From Methylovorus menthalis (GTDB taxonomy: Bacteria > Pseudomonadota > Gammaproteobacteria > Burkholderiales > Methylophilaceae), in assembly GCF_020523625.1 (NCBI RefSeq), contig NZ_JAJAQH010000006.1:744001-808000 (forward strand): 64,000 nucleotides of DNA, given 5' to 3'. Shown here piece after piece: positions 53,482-63,357 of this stretch. A model generated the notes under the pieces. It had not been told where the DNA came from. It searched no databases and saw nothing but the letters and a program-made list of their open reading frames with translations. The translations under genes were made by a program, and so were the position numbers. Every line of letters begins with the position of its first letter. The first letter of the stretch is position 1.

Positions 53482-54651
53482 ATGACACAAGATTGGCATG
53501 CGGAGACTCTGGGGGTTCGTGCAGGTAGCGAGCATACCGAGTTCGGCGAGAATTCCGAGGCGATGTTTCTAACCTCCAGCTTTGTTTTTGAAAATGCAGC
53601 ACAGGCGGCGGCCCGCTTCGGTGGGCAAGAGCCAGGCAATATCTATTCGCGTTTTACCAACCCGACAGTCACCATGTTTCAGAACAAGCTAGCAGCGCTG
53701 GAAGGCGCCGAGTTTTGCGTAGCGACCTCATCTGGCATGGCAGCTATCCTGGCAACAGTCATGGGCTTATGCTCGGCGGGCGATCATGTCGTGGCGTCAC
53801 GCAGCATTTTTGGCACCTCGGTGCAATTGTTCAGCAATATTCTGAAGCGCTGGGGGCTGGAGACCACGTTTGTTTCCTTGACTGACCCCGATGAATGGTG
53901 TGCTGCCGTCAAGCCAAACACCAAATTGTTTTTTGTGGAAACGCCGTCCAATCCGCTGACGGAAGTATGCGATATTCCTCTGCTGGCCGGGATCGCCCAT
54001 GAAGCCGGTGCCTTGCTGGCGGTGGATAATTGCTTTTGTACCCCCGCCTTGCAGAAGCCTTTGGCGCTTGGGGCTGACATCGTGATTCACTCTGCCACTA
54101 AATACATTGATGGGCAGGGGCGATGCCTGGGGGGCGCAGTTCTGGGGCGCCGTGATGTACTTGAGCCCGTATATGGTTTCTTGCGTACTGCCGGGCCAAC
54201 CATGAGTGCATTTAATGCCTGGGTGTTTCTGAAAGGCCTGGAAACCCTGCATGTGCGCATGGCGGCTCATGTGCAAAATGCCTTAGCACTCGCCACTTGG
54301 CTTGAGCAGCAACCGGCGGTTGCCCGGGTGTATTACCCCGGGTTGCCATCACATCCGCAGCATGCGCTGGCTATGCGCCAACAAAGCGGCGGTGGGGCCA
54401 TTGTTTCCTTTGATCTTAAAGGCGGCAAAGATGCAGCCTGGAGCTTGATCGATGCCACACGTCTTATTTCCATTACCGCTAATCTGGGGGATGCGAAGAG
54501 CACCATCACACACCCGGGAACGACGACCCATAGCCGGGTGAGTCCAGAAGCCAGGGCCGCTGCAGGCATCGGCGATGGGCTGGTGCGCATTGCCGTAGGG
54601 CTCGAACATATTGAGGACTTGAAGGCAGATCTGTTATTGCTGACGCGTTAG
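53482..54651 (+). CDS. metZ: O-succinylhomoserine sulfhydrylase
   Basis: PLP enzyme making homocysteine directly from an acylated homoserine and sulfide. 389 residues, MetZ-type, with the N-terminal WHAETLGVRAGSEHTEFGENSEA, GMAAI near 93, and the Schiff-base lysine in HSATKYIDGQG near 207. AGAAAGGA lies before the ATG. It is isolated behind a SAM-II riboswitch and terminator, so it is predicted to be shut off when SAM is plentiful. Confidence 0.95.
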   Translation: MTQDWHAETLGVRAGSEHTEFGENSEAMFLTSSFVFENAAQAAARFGGQEPGNIYSRFTNPTVTMFQNKLAALEGAEFCVATSSGMAAILATVMGLCSAGDHVVASRSIFGTSVQLFSNILKRWGLETTFVSLTDPDEWCAAVKPNTKLFFVETPSNPLTEVCDIPLLAGIAHEAGALLAVDNCFCTPALQKPLALGADIVIHSATKYIDGQGRCLGGAVLGRRDVLEPVYGFLRTAGPTMSAFNAWVFLKGLETLHVRMAAHVQNALALATWLEQQPAVARVYYPGLPSHPQHALAMRQQSGGGAIVSFDLKGGKDAAWSLIDATRLISITANLGDAKSTITHPGTTTHSRVSPEARAAAGIGDGLVRIAVGLEHIEDLKADLLLLTR

Positions 54652-54758
54652 TAGTGGCGTGAATATTGGCAAATAGCCGAGCTGGCCAGCACTTTTTTTA
54701 TTACCGTTAGTCACACAGTAGTAAGTTGGTATCCAATAACAATATGGGAGTCATTAGC

Positions 54759-55043
54759 ATGAGTTTGAAAGATGAGTATTTGGAAAAGCTGAAGCTGCAA
54801 CTGGACGAATGGTCAGCTGATATTGATGTGCTGGAAGTCAAGGCACGCAAGGCTGAAGCGGAATTACGGCTCAAATATGAGCAGCAGATCGAAGCCTTGA
54901 AGGCAAAGCGTGAAGAAGCCAAAGTGCGCGTCGGTGAGGTCAAGGAGTCTGCAGGTGAAGCCTGGCAGGAGCTGAAAAAAGGCGGCGATGCCGCGTGGGA
55001 AAACATACGCAACGCCTTTGAAGAAGCCCGCAAGAAGTTTTAA
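54759..55043 (+). CDS. Small coiled-coil protein of unknown function
   Basis: 94 residues from the ATG at 54759 (GGGAG eight bases upstream). Almost entirely charged alpha helix with heptad character (about 5-60, Glu/Lys/Ala/Leu-rich), ending in a helix with two Trp (GEAWQELKKGGDAAWENIRNA). No membrane segment. This composition is common in small stress-related or apolipoprotein-like proteins. It is followed 40 bases later by a DUF3185 membrane protein and probably cotranscribed. Confidence 0.75.
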   Translation: MSLKDEYLEKLKLQLDEWSADIDVLEVKARKAEAELRLKYEQQIEALKAKREEAKVRVGEVKESAGEAWQELKKGGDAAWENIRNAFEEARKKF

Positions 55044-55083
55044 AGCAAGTTATTCCACGTTTAATTAGAAGAAGGGAATCCAG

Positions 55084-55305
55084 ATGAAATCCTCTGTTGT
55101 CGTTGGACTGATACTGATTGCATTGGGCGCAGCGGCGCTGGTGTATAAAAACATCAGCTACTCGTCGGAAGAAACCGTGATGCAGATCGGCCCTGTGAAG
55201 GCCACGGCCGAAACTGAAAAGAACATCCCCATCCCGAATGTGCTGGGGATTGTGGCGATTGTGGCGGGGGTTGTAGTCATTGCAGTGGGTGGTCGCGGCA
55301 AGTAA
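55084..55305 (+). CDS. DUF3185-type small membrane protein
   Basis: 73 residues with two membrane helices (about 4-22 and 51-69) and a short polar loop with Glu, Lys and Thr between them. The layout GLILIALGAAALVYK ... IGPVKATAE ... IPNVLGIVAIVAGVVV matches DUF3185. Function unknown. A strong shared terminator follows. Confidence 0.82.
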   Translation: MKSSVVVGLILIALGAAALVYKNISYSSEETVMQIGPVKATAETEKNIPIPNVLGIVAIVAGVVVIAVGGRGK

Positions 55306-55332
55306 GTCCGACAATCACGCGAAGTCATGTTG

Positions 55333-55370
55333 TAAAAGCAAAAAGGGGCAGTTGCCCCTTTTTGCTTTTA
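55333..55370. terminator. Perfect 18-bp bidirectional terminator
   Basis: TAAAAGCAAAAAGGGGCA-gt-TGCCCCTTTTTGCTTTTA: an uninterrupted 18-bp stem with T-rich arms on both strands, between the DUF3185 gene and the convergent peroxiredoxin gene. Confidence 0.93.
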
Positions 55371-55407
55371 TGGCACACGCCATATTGCCTGCTGATGTTG
55401 CTGCGGC

Positions 55408-56010
55408 TTACAGCGATGCTGCGTTATCTGCCAGGTATTTCGCTACGCCTTCAGGGGAAGCATCCATGCCTGCCTTGCCCTTTTTCCAGCCAGCAGGGCA
55501 GACTTCGCCGTGCTCTTCAAAGAACTGCAGGGCGTCAGCAATGCGCAGGGTTTCATCAATGTCGCGGCCCAGAGGCAGATCGTTCACCACCTGATTCACC
55601 ACAATGCCTTGTTTGTTAATGAGGAAGGTGCCACGGTAAGCAACGCCACCATCAGCCTCTACATCGTAAGCTTTGGCAATTTCATGCTTGATGTCAGCCA
55701 CCATGGGGTAGCCAACCTTGCCGATGCCGCCTTTTTCCACAGGGGTGTTTTTCCATGCCAGATGGGTGAAGTGGGAGTCGATGGAAACACCGATCACCTC
55801 AATACCACGTTTCTTGAATTCATCCAGACGGTGATCAAACGCAATCAGCTCGGAAGGGCAGACGAAGGTAAAGTCGAGTGGCCAGAAGAAAATGACTGCG
55901 GCCTTGCCCTTGATGTAGCTAGCCAGATTGAAGTCTTCCTTGATCGTATTGTCACCCAGCACGGCAGCAGCAGTAAAATCGGGGGCAGATTTGCCAACAA
56001 GTACGGCCAT
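55408..56010 (-). CDS. Typical 2-Cys peroxiredoxin (AhpC/TSA family)
   Basis: Reduces peroxides with a thiol partner. 200 residues; the peroxidatic Cys51 is in DFTFVCPSEL and the resolving Cys171 in HGEVCPAGW, so it is the typical dimeric 2-Cys class. GGAG precedes the ATG. It is the Prx1/AhpC2 subtype rather than enteric AhpC, and no ahpF is nearby, so thioredoxin is the likely reductant. It is divergent from gyrA. Confidence 0.95.
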   Translation of the reverse strand: MAVLVGKSAPDFTAAAVLGDNTIKEDFNLASYIKGKAAVIFFWPLDFTFVCPSELIAFDHRLDEFKKRGIEVIGVSIDSHFTHLAWKNTPVEKGGIGKVGYPMVADIKHEIAKAYDVEADGGVAYRGTFLINKQGIVVNQVVNDLPLGRDIDETLRIADALQFFEEHGEVCPAGWKKGKAGMDASPEGVAKYLADNAASL

Positions 56011-56208
56011 ATTGATCTCCTTTTTGATGAATAAATAAAAAATTCTAACAGCGTGCCAGACTACACCGCAAATGAAGAATTGAATAGCGCCGGACCTTGT
56101 CTGGTAAAGGCTGGATGCTGTGACGTGCGTGGCTCAAAGAGGCATGCCCTGCGTGGCTTATCGTGTTAAAATCGGGGTCTTTACAGCCACTTTACGCCGA
56201 TAGCCCAC

Positions 56209-58755
56209 ATGGATCAGTTCGCAAAAGAAACCCTCCCTATCAGCCTCGAAGACGAGATGCGCCGCTCATACCTCGATTACGCCATGAGCGTGATCGTGGG
56301 ACGTGCCTTGCCAGATGTTCGTGACGGTCTCAAGCCCGTGCATCGTCGTGTGCTTTTTGCCATGCACGAGCTGAATAACGACTGGAATCGTCCTTACAAA
56401 AAATCTGCCCGTATCGTTGGCGATGTCATTGGTAAATATCACCCGCACGGTGATACCGCTGTTTACGACACCATTGTTCGTATGGCGCAGGATTTCTCGT
56501 TGCGCTACATGCTGGTCGATGGTCAGGGTAACTTTGGTTCTGTGGATGGCGATAATGCCGCTGCCATGCGGTATACCGAAATCCGGATGGCGAAGATTGC
56601 CCATGAATTGCTTGCCGATATCGACAAGGAAACGGTCGACTTCGGCCCCAACTATGACGGCTCCGAGCACGAACCGCTGATCATGCCTGCCCGTATCCCG
56701 AATCTGCTGATCAATGGCAGCTCCGGTATTGCCGTGGGTATGGCAACCAACATCCCGCCGCACAACCTGAATGAAGTGGTCGATGCCTGTCTGGTGCTGC
56801 TGAAAAATCCTGAAACCACGGTAGATGAACTGATTGATATCATCCCCGCGCCGGATTTTCCGACCGCAGGCATTATCTACGGCACGCTGGGTGTCAAGGA
56901 GGGCTACCGTACAGGCCGTGGCCGTGTGGTCATGCGCGGCCGCACCCATGTTGAAGACATGGAAAAGGGCAACCGTCAGGCGCTGATCATTGATGAACTG
57001 CCTTACCAGGTCAATAAAAAGACCCTGATCGAAAAAATTGCCGAGCTAGTCAACGACAAGAAGATTGAAGGCATTTCCGATCTTCGTGACGAATCTGACA
57101 AGTCCGGCATGCGCGTGGTGATTGAGCTGAAGCGCGGTGAGGTTCCTGAAGTTATCCTGAATAATCTCTACAAGCAGACCCAGCTGCAAGACACCTTTGG
57201 CATGAATATGGTGGCATTGCTGGATGGTCAGCCGCGCTTGCTGAACCTGAAGCAGATGCTGGAAGCCTTCTTGCGCCATCGTCGAGAAGTCATTACCCGC
57301 CGTACCGTTTACGAATTGCGCAAGGCCCGTGAGCGTGGCCATGTGCTGGAAGGCCTTGCGGTTGCACTGGCCAACGTGGATGAAATGATTGCCTTGATCA
57401 AGGCAGCACCTACGCCGCCAGAAGCCAAGAAGTCCCTGATGGCACGTACCTGGGTTTCGCCTGTGGTGGAAGAAATGCTGAAGCGTGCTGCCATGGAAGC
57501 CTCGCGTCCTGATGGCTTGTCGGTCGACTTCGGCATGACACCGAATGGTTATCGCCTGTCGGATGTTCAAGCCCAGGAAATCCTGCAGATGCGTCTGCAA
57601 CGCCTGACCGGTCTGGAGCAGGACAAGATTGTCAACGAATACAAGGAGGTGATGGATGTCATTGCTGACTTGCTCGATATCCTGGCCAAGCCAGAGCGTG
57701 TGACGCAAATGATTGTGGATGAGCTGGCGGCTATCCGTCAGCAGTTTGGCGATGAGCGCCGCAGCGAGATTGTGCACAACGCGCAGGATTTATCGCTGGA
57801 AGATCTGATTACCCCGCAGGATGTGGTGGTGACACTGTCGCATACGGGCTATGTGAAGTCCCAACCGCTGGATGAGTATCGTGCCCAGCGTCGTGGTGGT
57901 CGTGGCAAGCAGGCCACCGCTACCAAGGAAGACGATTTCATCGACAAGATGTTCGTGGCCAATACGCATGATTACATTCTGTGCTTCTCCAGCCGTGGTC
58001 GCGTCTACTGGCTCAAGGTTTACGAAGTGCCACAAGGCAGCCGCATCAGCCGTGGCAAGCCTATCGTCAATCTGTTCCCGCTGGAGGATGGCGAGAAGAT
58101 CAATGCCATCCTGCCAGTGAAAGAGTTTGATGAAAATCACTTTATCTTCATGGCAACGGCTCAAGGTACCGTGAAAAAGACCGCGCTGGTCGAATTCTCC
58201 AATCCACGTCGCGCCGGCATTATCGCGATCAATCTGGATGATGGCGATTATCTGATTGGTGCTGAGGTGACCAACGGTGCCAACGATATCGTGCTGGTAT
58301 CCAATGGCGGCAAGGCCGTATGGTTCGACGAAGAAGATGTGCGGGCCATGGGCCGCAACACCCGTGGCGTACGCGGCATGAAGCTGATGTCCAAGCAGCG
58401 CGTGATCTCGCTCCTGATTGCCGAGGATGACAAGCAAACCGTACTGGTTGCCACCGAAAACGGTTATGGCAAACGTACCGTGCTGTCCGACTTCCGTCAC
58501 TCTGGTCGCGGTACGCAGGGCGTCAAGGCGATTGCTACCAGCGAGCGCAATGGCAGTGTAGTGGCCGCGCGTCTGGTGAATGATGAAGATGAAATCATGC
58601 TGATCACCACCGGTGGCGTGCTTATCCGTACCCGCGTCAAGGAAATCCGTGAGCTGGGCCGTGCCACACAAGGCGTTACCCTGATCAACTTGGGTGAAAA
58701 TGAAAAACTGTCTGGCCTCGAAAAAGTGGTCGAGACTGATGATGCCGATGAATAA
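56209..58755 (+). CDS. gyrA: DNA gyrase subunit A
   Basis: Breakage-reunion subunit of gyrase. 848 residues. The active-site Tyr is at 122 (MRYTEIRM) and the quinolone-determining region has Thr83 and Asp87 (HGDTAVYD). The C-terminal beta-pinwheel carries the GyrA box QRRGGRG near 564, which separates it from ParC. The tail is acidic (ETDDADE). It heads a run with serC and pheA. Confidence 0.97.
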   Translation: MDQFAKETLPISLEDEMRRSYLDYAMSVIVGRALPDVRDGLKPVHRRVLFAMHELNNDWNRPYKKSARIVGDVIGKYHPHGDTAVYDTIVRMAQDFSLRYMLVDGQGNFGSVDGDNAAAMRYTEIRMAKIAHELLADIDKETVDFGPNYDGSEHEPLIMPARIPNLLINGSSGIAVGMATNIPPHNLNEVVDACLVLLKNPETTVDELIDIIPAPDFPTAGIIYGTLGVKEGYRTGRGRVVMRGRTHVEDMEKGNRQALIIDELPYQVNKKTLIEKIAELVNDKKIEGISDLRDESDKSGMRVVIELKRGEVPEVILNNLYKQTQLQDTFGMNMVALLDGQPRLLNLKQMLEAFLRHRREVITRRTVYELRKARERGHVLEGLAVALANVDEMIALIKAAPTPPEAKKSLMARTWVSPVVEEMLKRAAMEASRPDGLSVDFGMTPNGYRLSDVQAQEILQMRLQRLTGLEQDKIVNEYKEVMDVIADLLDILAKPERVTQMIVDELAAIRQQFGDERRSEIVHNAQDLSLEDLITPQDVVVTLSHTGYVKSQPLDEYRAQRRGGRGKQATATKEDDFIDKMFVANTHDYILCFSSRGRVYWLKVYEVPQGSRISRGKPIVNLFPLEDGEKINAILPVKEFDENHFIFMATAQGTVKKTALVEFSNPRRAGIIAINLDDGDYLIGAEVTNGANDIVLVSNGGKAVWFDEEDVRAMGRNTRGVRGMKLMSKQRVISLLIAEDDKQTVLVATENGYGKRTVLSDFRHSGRGTQGVKAIATSERNGSVVAARLVNDEDEIMLITTGGVLIRTRVKEIRELGRATQGVTLINLGENEKLSGLEKVVETDDADE

Positions 58756-58776
58756 CTAAAAAGCTGGGGGCGGGGA

Positions 58777-59859
58777 ATGACGCAGATCTATAATTTTTCG
58801 GCAGGGCCTGCGGTATTGCCCAAGGAAGTGCTGCAGCAAGCCGCAGACGAAATGCTGGACTGGCACGGTTCCGGCATGTCCGTCATGGAAATGTCGCACC
58901 GCGGCAAGGAGTTCATGTCCATCGCGGCGGAAGCGGAAGCTGATTTACGTGAATTACTCGCCATTCCTGCCAATTACAAGGTGCTGTTTTTGCAGGGTGG
59001 GGCACATGCGCAGTTTTCCATGATCCCGCTCAATCTGCTGAAAAACAAGAAAGCGGCAGATTACATTGACACTGGCATCTGGTCGCAAAAAGCCATTGCA
59101 GAAGCCCGCAAGTATTGCGAGGTCAATGTGGCGGCTTCTTCGGCTGACCGCAATTACACCTATGCCCCCGAGCAGGGTGCATGGAAGCTGGATGCGGATG
59201 CGGCTTACGTGCATTACACTTCCAATGAAACCATTGGTGGTGTTGAAATATTCTGGACTCCCGAGACCGGAGATGTCCCTCTCGTTTGCGATATGTCCTC
59301 GCATATTCTTTCCCGCCCGATTGATGTCAGCCGTTATGGCTTGATCTATGCTGGCGCACAAAAAAACATCGGGCCTGCCGGGCTGACCATTGTCATCGTG
59401 CGCGACGACCTGATTGGTGAAACCTTGCGAGGCACGCCCACGATGTTTGACTATAAGATTCACGCTGACAACGACTCCATGTACAACACGCCGCCCACCT
59501 ATGGTATCTACATAGCAGGTCTGGTGTTCAAATGGCTGAAAGCCAATGGTGGTCTCGCCGCCATGGAAGCACTGAATGTCCGCAAGGCTGCGATGCTGTA
59601 CGATTACATTGCGGGCTCCAGCCTGTATGTTTCTCCGATTGCGCCTGATAACCGCTCGCGCATGAATGTGCCATTCACTCTGCGCAATAGTGCGCTGGAT
59701 GCTGAGTTCCTTAAACAGGCACAGCAGCGCGGCCTCTTGCAATTGAAGGGCCACAAGCTGGTAGGTGGAATGCGGGCGTCGATATACAACGCCATGCCCA
59801 TTGAAGGCGTGCAGGCGCTAGTAAGTTTTATGCAGGAATTTGAGCGTGCGCAAGGCTAG
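58777..59859 (+). CDS. serC: Phosphoserine aminotransferase
   Basis: PLP enzyme of serine and pyridoxal phosphate synthesis. 360 residues, starting [12 protein letters not shown]; the Schiff-base lysine is in [13 protein letters not shown] near 196. GGGGCGGGGA before the ATG serves as ribosome site. It lies 21 bases after gyrA and 9 before pheA, the usual betaproteobacterial order. Confidence 0.97.
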   Translation: MTQIYNFSAGPAVLPKEVLQQAADEMLDWHGSGMSVMEMSHRGKEFMSIAAEAEADLRELLAIPANYKVLFLQGGAHAQFSMIPLNLLKNKKAADYIDTGIWSQKAIAEARKYCEVNVAASSADRNYTYAPEQGAWKLDADAAYVHYTSNETIGGVEIFWTPETGDVPLVCDMSSHILSRPIDVSRYGLIYAGAQKNIGPAGLTIVIVRDDLIGETLRGTPTMFDYKIHADNDSMYNTPPTYGIYIAGLVFKWLKANGGLAAMEALNVRKAAMLYDYIAGSSLYVSPIAPDNRSRMNVPFTLRNSALDAEFLKQAQQRGLLQLKGHKLVGGMRASIYNAMPIEGVQALVSFMQEFERAQG

Positions 59860-59868
59860 GAAATATTC

Positions 59869-60945
59869 ATGAGCGACCAACTCAAACAATGTCGTGACCA
59901 GATTGATGCCATTGACCTCCAGTTGCTGGAGCTGGTGAATGCCCGTGCACGTCTGGCGCGTGAAATCGGTACCCTGAAAAACGGGGGGCCCATCTATCGC
60001 CCTGAACGTGAGGCGCAGGTGTTGCGCCGTCTGCTGGATGCCAATCAGGGGCCATTATCAGCGGAGGCCGTTACCGCTATTTTTCGCGGTGTGATGTCCA
60101 ATTGCCGTGCGCTGGAAAAAGAACTGACCGTGGCTTTTCTCGGGCCAGTAGGCACCTTCAGCGAAGAAGCTGCCAACAAGCAGTTTGGCGGCCTGACCTC
60201 GCCCATGGAATGTGTTTCGATTGATGAAGTCTTCCGCATGGTGGAGTCTGGTGCGGCAGATTACGGCGTGGTGCCGGTAGAAAACTCTACCGAAGGCGCG
60301 GTTGGCCGCACGCTTGATTTACTGATGGCGACCAGCCTAAACATCTGTGGCGAGATTGAGCTGCCTGTGCATCACAATCTGCTGTCGACCACCGCCGAGC
60401 TGAAAGACGTTCAAATCGTCTACTCCCATGCACAATCGCTGGGGCAGTGCCACGAGTGGCTTAACCGCTATCTGCCACACGCGGAGCGCCAGGCAGTGAT
60501 CAGTAACGCCGAGGCCGCCAGACTGGCAAAACAGGCGCCTGCTGACAAGCATGTCGCCGCGATTGCCAGTCGTCGTGCCGCCGAATTGTTCGAGTTGCAG
60601 GTGCTGGCTGCCAGCATTGAGGACGACCCACGCAATACCACCCGTTTTCTTATTCTTGCTAGCCACGATGTCGCGCCATCGGGTCGGGACAAGACTTCGC
60701 TGGTCATTGCAGCCAAGAATATTCCAGGTGCGGTGGTCTCTCTGTTGGCTCCGCTTGCGGAATATCAGGTCAGCATGACCAAATTTGAATCCCGTCCATC
60801 GAAAATCGGCATGTGGGAGTACGTGTTTTTTGTTGATATTGAAGGGCACCATCTCGATGCATCAGTGTCACAAGCCTTGGAAGAGCTTAAAAAACGGGCA
60901 TCCATGCTCAAGGTATTAGGTTCTTATCCCGTTGCAGTAATATGA
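59869..60945 (+). CDS. pheA: Bifunctional chorismate mutase / prephenate dehydratase
   Basis: Converts chorismate through prephenate to phenylpyruvate. 358 residues: AroQ-type mutase (about 1-85, RDQIDAIDLQLLELVNARARLA), a dehydratase domain (about 87-265, LGPVGTFSEEAA and PVENSTEGAVG) and an ACT regulatory domain (about 275-350) with the ESRPSK phenylalanine-binding motif. Feedback inhibition by phenylalanine is expected. In related genomes hisC follows directly; here a GGDEF gene intervenes. Confidence 0.96.
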   Translation: MSDQLKQCRDQIDAIDLQLLELVNARARLAREIGTLKNGGPIYRPEREAQVLRRLLDANQGPLSAEAVTAIFRGVMSNCRALEKELTVAFLGPVGTFSEEAANKQFGGLTSPMECVSIDEVFRMVESGAADYGVVPVENSTEGAVGRTLDLLMATSLNICGEIELPVHHNLLSTTAELKDVQIVYSHAQSLGQCHEWLNRYLPHAERQAVISNAEAARLAKQAPADKHVAAIASRRAAELFELQVLAASIEDDPRNTTRFLILASHDVAPSGRDKTSLVIAAKNIPGAVVSLLAPLAEYQVSMTKFESRPSKIGMWEYVFFVDIEGHHLDASVSQALEELKKRASMLKVLGSYPVAVI

Positions 60946-60977
60946 TGTAATCATCAACCAAACACGATTAGAGGCCT

Positions 60978-62144
60978 ATGCTTATCAGTCGAGACATTTT
61001 GCGATCTGCAAGCCTGCACCCGTGGTCCCTAAGTTTCATCAACAAACGGCTTGAAACGCTATATCTGCACTACCTGATGCCCTCGGTCAAAGGTCAGGCC
61101 CGCATGGGTCTGCTGCTCGGGGCGGTCATGTATGGCCTGTATGGCTTTCTGGATGTGCTGTTTGTCACGCCAGAGGCCGTGATCAAGGTCTGGTATGTGC
61201 GCACCATGGTGCTCATGATCGGCTTTGCCGTGTTTGCCATCAGCTTCACCAAAAAATTCACCCGTTATCACCAGCAGTTAATAGGCATCACCGGCTTGTT
61301 CGCCGGTATCGGCCTGTTTGCCAAGATGAGCTACCTGCCGCCCAATGCCATCAATTTTTATTACGCTGGCCTGATCATCATTACCTTCTGGTGCCATACC
61401 TTCTCCGGCTTGCGTTTTGTCTACGCCACCGGTGTTTCGGTCCTGCTGTTGCTCATTTTCAATATGCTGTTCTGGGGCTTGCGCGGCATGCCAAGCCTGG
61501 ATATGACCAGTTATGACTTTTTCATTATCTCGGCCAATATCATCGGCGCTTTTGCCAGCTATATGAATGAAAAGCAAAGCCGCCTGCTGTTTCTGCGCGA
61601 AAAGGAGCTGGATAACGAGCGCTACCTGCAGCAGGAGCGCGCGCTTCACGACCGGCTGACGGGCTTGCCCAATCGCGAACTTCTGCATGACCGCATCGAG
61701 CAGGCTATCCACTATGCTTCACGTAACAGTCAGGTGTGCGCCGGATTGTTTATAGATCTGGACAAGTTCAAGCCTATCAACGATACCTACGGTCATGCAG
61801 TGGGTGATATGGTGTTGAAAGAGGTGTCTGCCCGTTTCAAGAATGTCATGCGCGAGGCAGATACACTGGCACGACTGGGCGGTGATGAGTTTTTTGTGCT
61901 TGCCAAAGATATCCAGACACAGGAGGAAGCGGAGGCCTTTGCTCACAAATTGTTGCAGCAGCTGCGCATACCGCTCACTTCCATCAATGCCTTCAATAGC
62001 AATTCGGTGTCTGCGAGTATCGGGATCTGCATGTTTCCATACCCGCATGCCACGGCAATTGATGTTGTGCGCCGTGCTGACCAGGCCATGTATCATGTCA
62101 AACGCATGAACAAGGATGGCATAGCGGTAGCAGCCATGGATTAA
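60978..62144 (+). CDS. Membrane-bound diguanylate cyclase (GGDEF)
   Basis: 388 residues. About six membrane helices (residues 38-195, e.g. LLGAVMYGLYGFLDVLFVTP) form an uncharacterised integral sensor, followed by a short helical linker and a GGDEF domain (about 222-385). The catalytic motif GGDEF is intact at 301-305, and the inhibitory I-site RxxD is at 292-295, so it should make c-di-GMP with product inhibition. There is no EAL domain. It has its own terminator and sits inside the aromatic/histidine gene run. Confidence 0.93.
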   Translation: MLISRDILRSASLHPWSLSFINKRLETLYLHYLMPSVKGQARMGLLLGAVMYGLYGFLDVLFVTPEAVIKVWYVRTMVLMIGFAVFAISFTKKFTRYHQQLIGITGLFAGIGLFAKMSYLPPNAINFYYAGLIIITFWCHTFSGLRFVYATGVSVLLLLIFNMLFWGLRGMPSLDMTSYDFFIISANIIGAFASYMNEKQSRLLFLREKELDNERYLQQERALHDRLTGLPNRELLHDRIEQAIHYASRNSQVCAGLFIDLDKFKPINDTYGHAVGDMVLKEVSARFKNVMREADTLARLGGDEFFVLAKDIQTQEEAEAFAHKLLQQLRIPLTSINAFNSNSVSASIGICMFPYPHATAIDVVRRADQAMYHVKRMNKDGIAVAAMD

Positions 62145-62170
62145 GACGGGCTCGCTAAAGGCATGCAAGC

Positions 62171-62198
62171 AGCGGCCTGGCCGCTTTTTTATTTTTTT
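62171..62198 (+). terminator. Intrinsic terminator after the cyclase gene
   Basis: AGCGGCC-t-GGCCGCT followed by TTTTTATTTTTTT. A strong short stem with a long T run, 26 bases after the cyclase stop. hisC starts only 24 bases later. Confidence 0.9.
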
Positions 62199-62221
62199 GA
62201 CCAACAAGCAAGAGGTTTATC

Positions 62222-63325
62222 GTGACTAGGATGTGCGATCTCGCCCCCCCTTATATTCGCTCCATTGCCCCATACCAGCCGGGCAAGCCCATCAGTGACT
62301 TGGCGCGGGAAATGGGCCTGCAGCCCGAAAATATCATCAAGCTCGCCTCCAATGAAAACCCCCTGGGTGTCGGTCCCAAGGCGCGCATGGCGATGGAGGA
62401 AGCCTTGCACGACATTCCCCGCTATCCGGATGGCAACAGTTTTGCGCTGCGTGATGCAGTCTGCAGCAAATTTGGCGTCAAGCCCGATCAGTTGGTCTTC
62501 GGCAACGGCTCCAATGATATTTTGGAGCTGGCGGCCCGTGCATTCCTGCATGAGGGGACTGAAGCTGTGTATTCGCAGCACGCGTTTGCCGTGTATGCAC
62601 TGGTGACGCAAGCGGTCGGTGCAAAAGGCATTGCAGTACCTGCAGTAAATTTTGGTCACGATCTTGCTGCTATGCGGGCAGCGGTGACGCCTCGCACCCG
62701 TATCGTGTTTATTGCCAATCCGAATAACCCGACCGGTACGCTGCTGGGCAAGCAGGCGCTGCACGACTTTATCGCCAGTTTGCCACGCGAGGTGCTGGTC
62801 GTGCTGGATGAAGCCTACGATGAATACCTTGCGCTTGAGCACAAGTCAGAGGCCATCAACTGGCTGGGCAAGTTTGAAAACCTGATTATTTCGCGCACCT
62901 TTTCCAAGGCCTATGGCCTTGCCGGGCTGCGCATCGGCTTTGGCATGGCGTCGCCTGATGTGGCCGACATGATGAACCGCGTGCGCCAGCCATTTAACGT
63001 CAATAGCATTGCCCAGGCGGCTGCCGTGGCGGCGCTGGATGATGAAGAGTTTGTACTGCGCAGTTTTGCCCTGAATCAGGCCGGCATGGCGCAAATCACG
63101 CAGGGGCTGCATGCCTTGGGCCTGGAATACATTCCATCGCATGGCAACTTTGTCAGCTTCAAGATTGCCGAGGCTGGCAAGGTCTATCAACAGCTCTTGC
63201 AGAAAGGGGTGATCTTGCGGCCGATTGCAGCTTACGAAATGCCGGATTACCTGCGCGTCAGTATCGGCCTGTTTGACGAGAATGCCCGCTTCTTGCAAGT
63301 GCTGGAATCGATTTACCGTGGCTGA
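62222..63325 (+). CDS. hisC: Histidinol-phosphate aminotransferase
   Basis: PLP class-I/II aminotransferase. 367 residues from GTG, with AGAGG seven bases upstream; the GTG gives MTRMCDLAPPYIRSIAPYQPGKP, as in relatives. It shows ASNENPLG near 41, PNNPTGT near 163 and the Schiff-base lysine in RTFSKAYGLAGLR near 227. In this neighbourhood (pheA, DAHP synthase) the enzyme often also transaminates aromatic acids or prephenate; that second role is inferred. Confidence 0.94.
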   Translation: MTRMCDLAPPYIRSIAPYQPGKPISDLAREMGLQPENIIKLASNENPLGVGPKARMAMEEALHDIPRYPDGNSFALRDAVCSKFGVKPDQLVFGNGSNDILELAARAFLHEGTEAVYSQHAFAVYALVTQAVGAKGIAVPAVNFGHDLAAMRAAVTPRTRIVFIANPNNPTGTLLGKQALHDFIASLPREVLVVLDEAYDEYLALEHKSEAINWLGKFENLIISRTFSKAYGLAGLRIGFGMASPDVADMMNRVRQPFNVNSIAQAAAVAALDDEEFVLRSFALNQAGMAQITQGLHALGLEYIPSHGNFVSFKIAEAGKVYQQLLQKGVILRPIAAYEMPDYLRVSIGLFDENARFLQVLESIYRG

Positions 63326-63357
63326 TTGCCAGAGAGTGATCTCATGAGGAAAACCCG

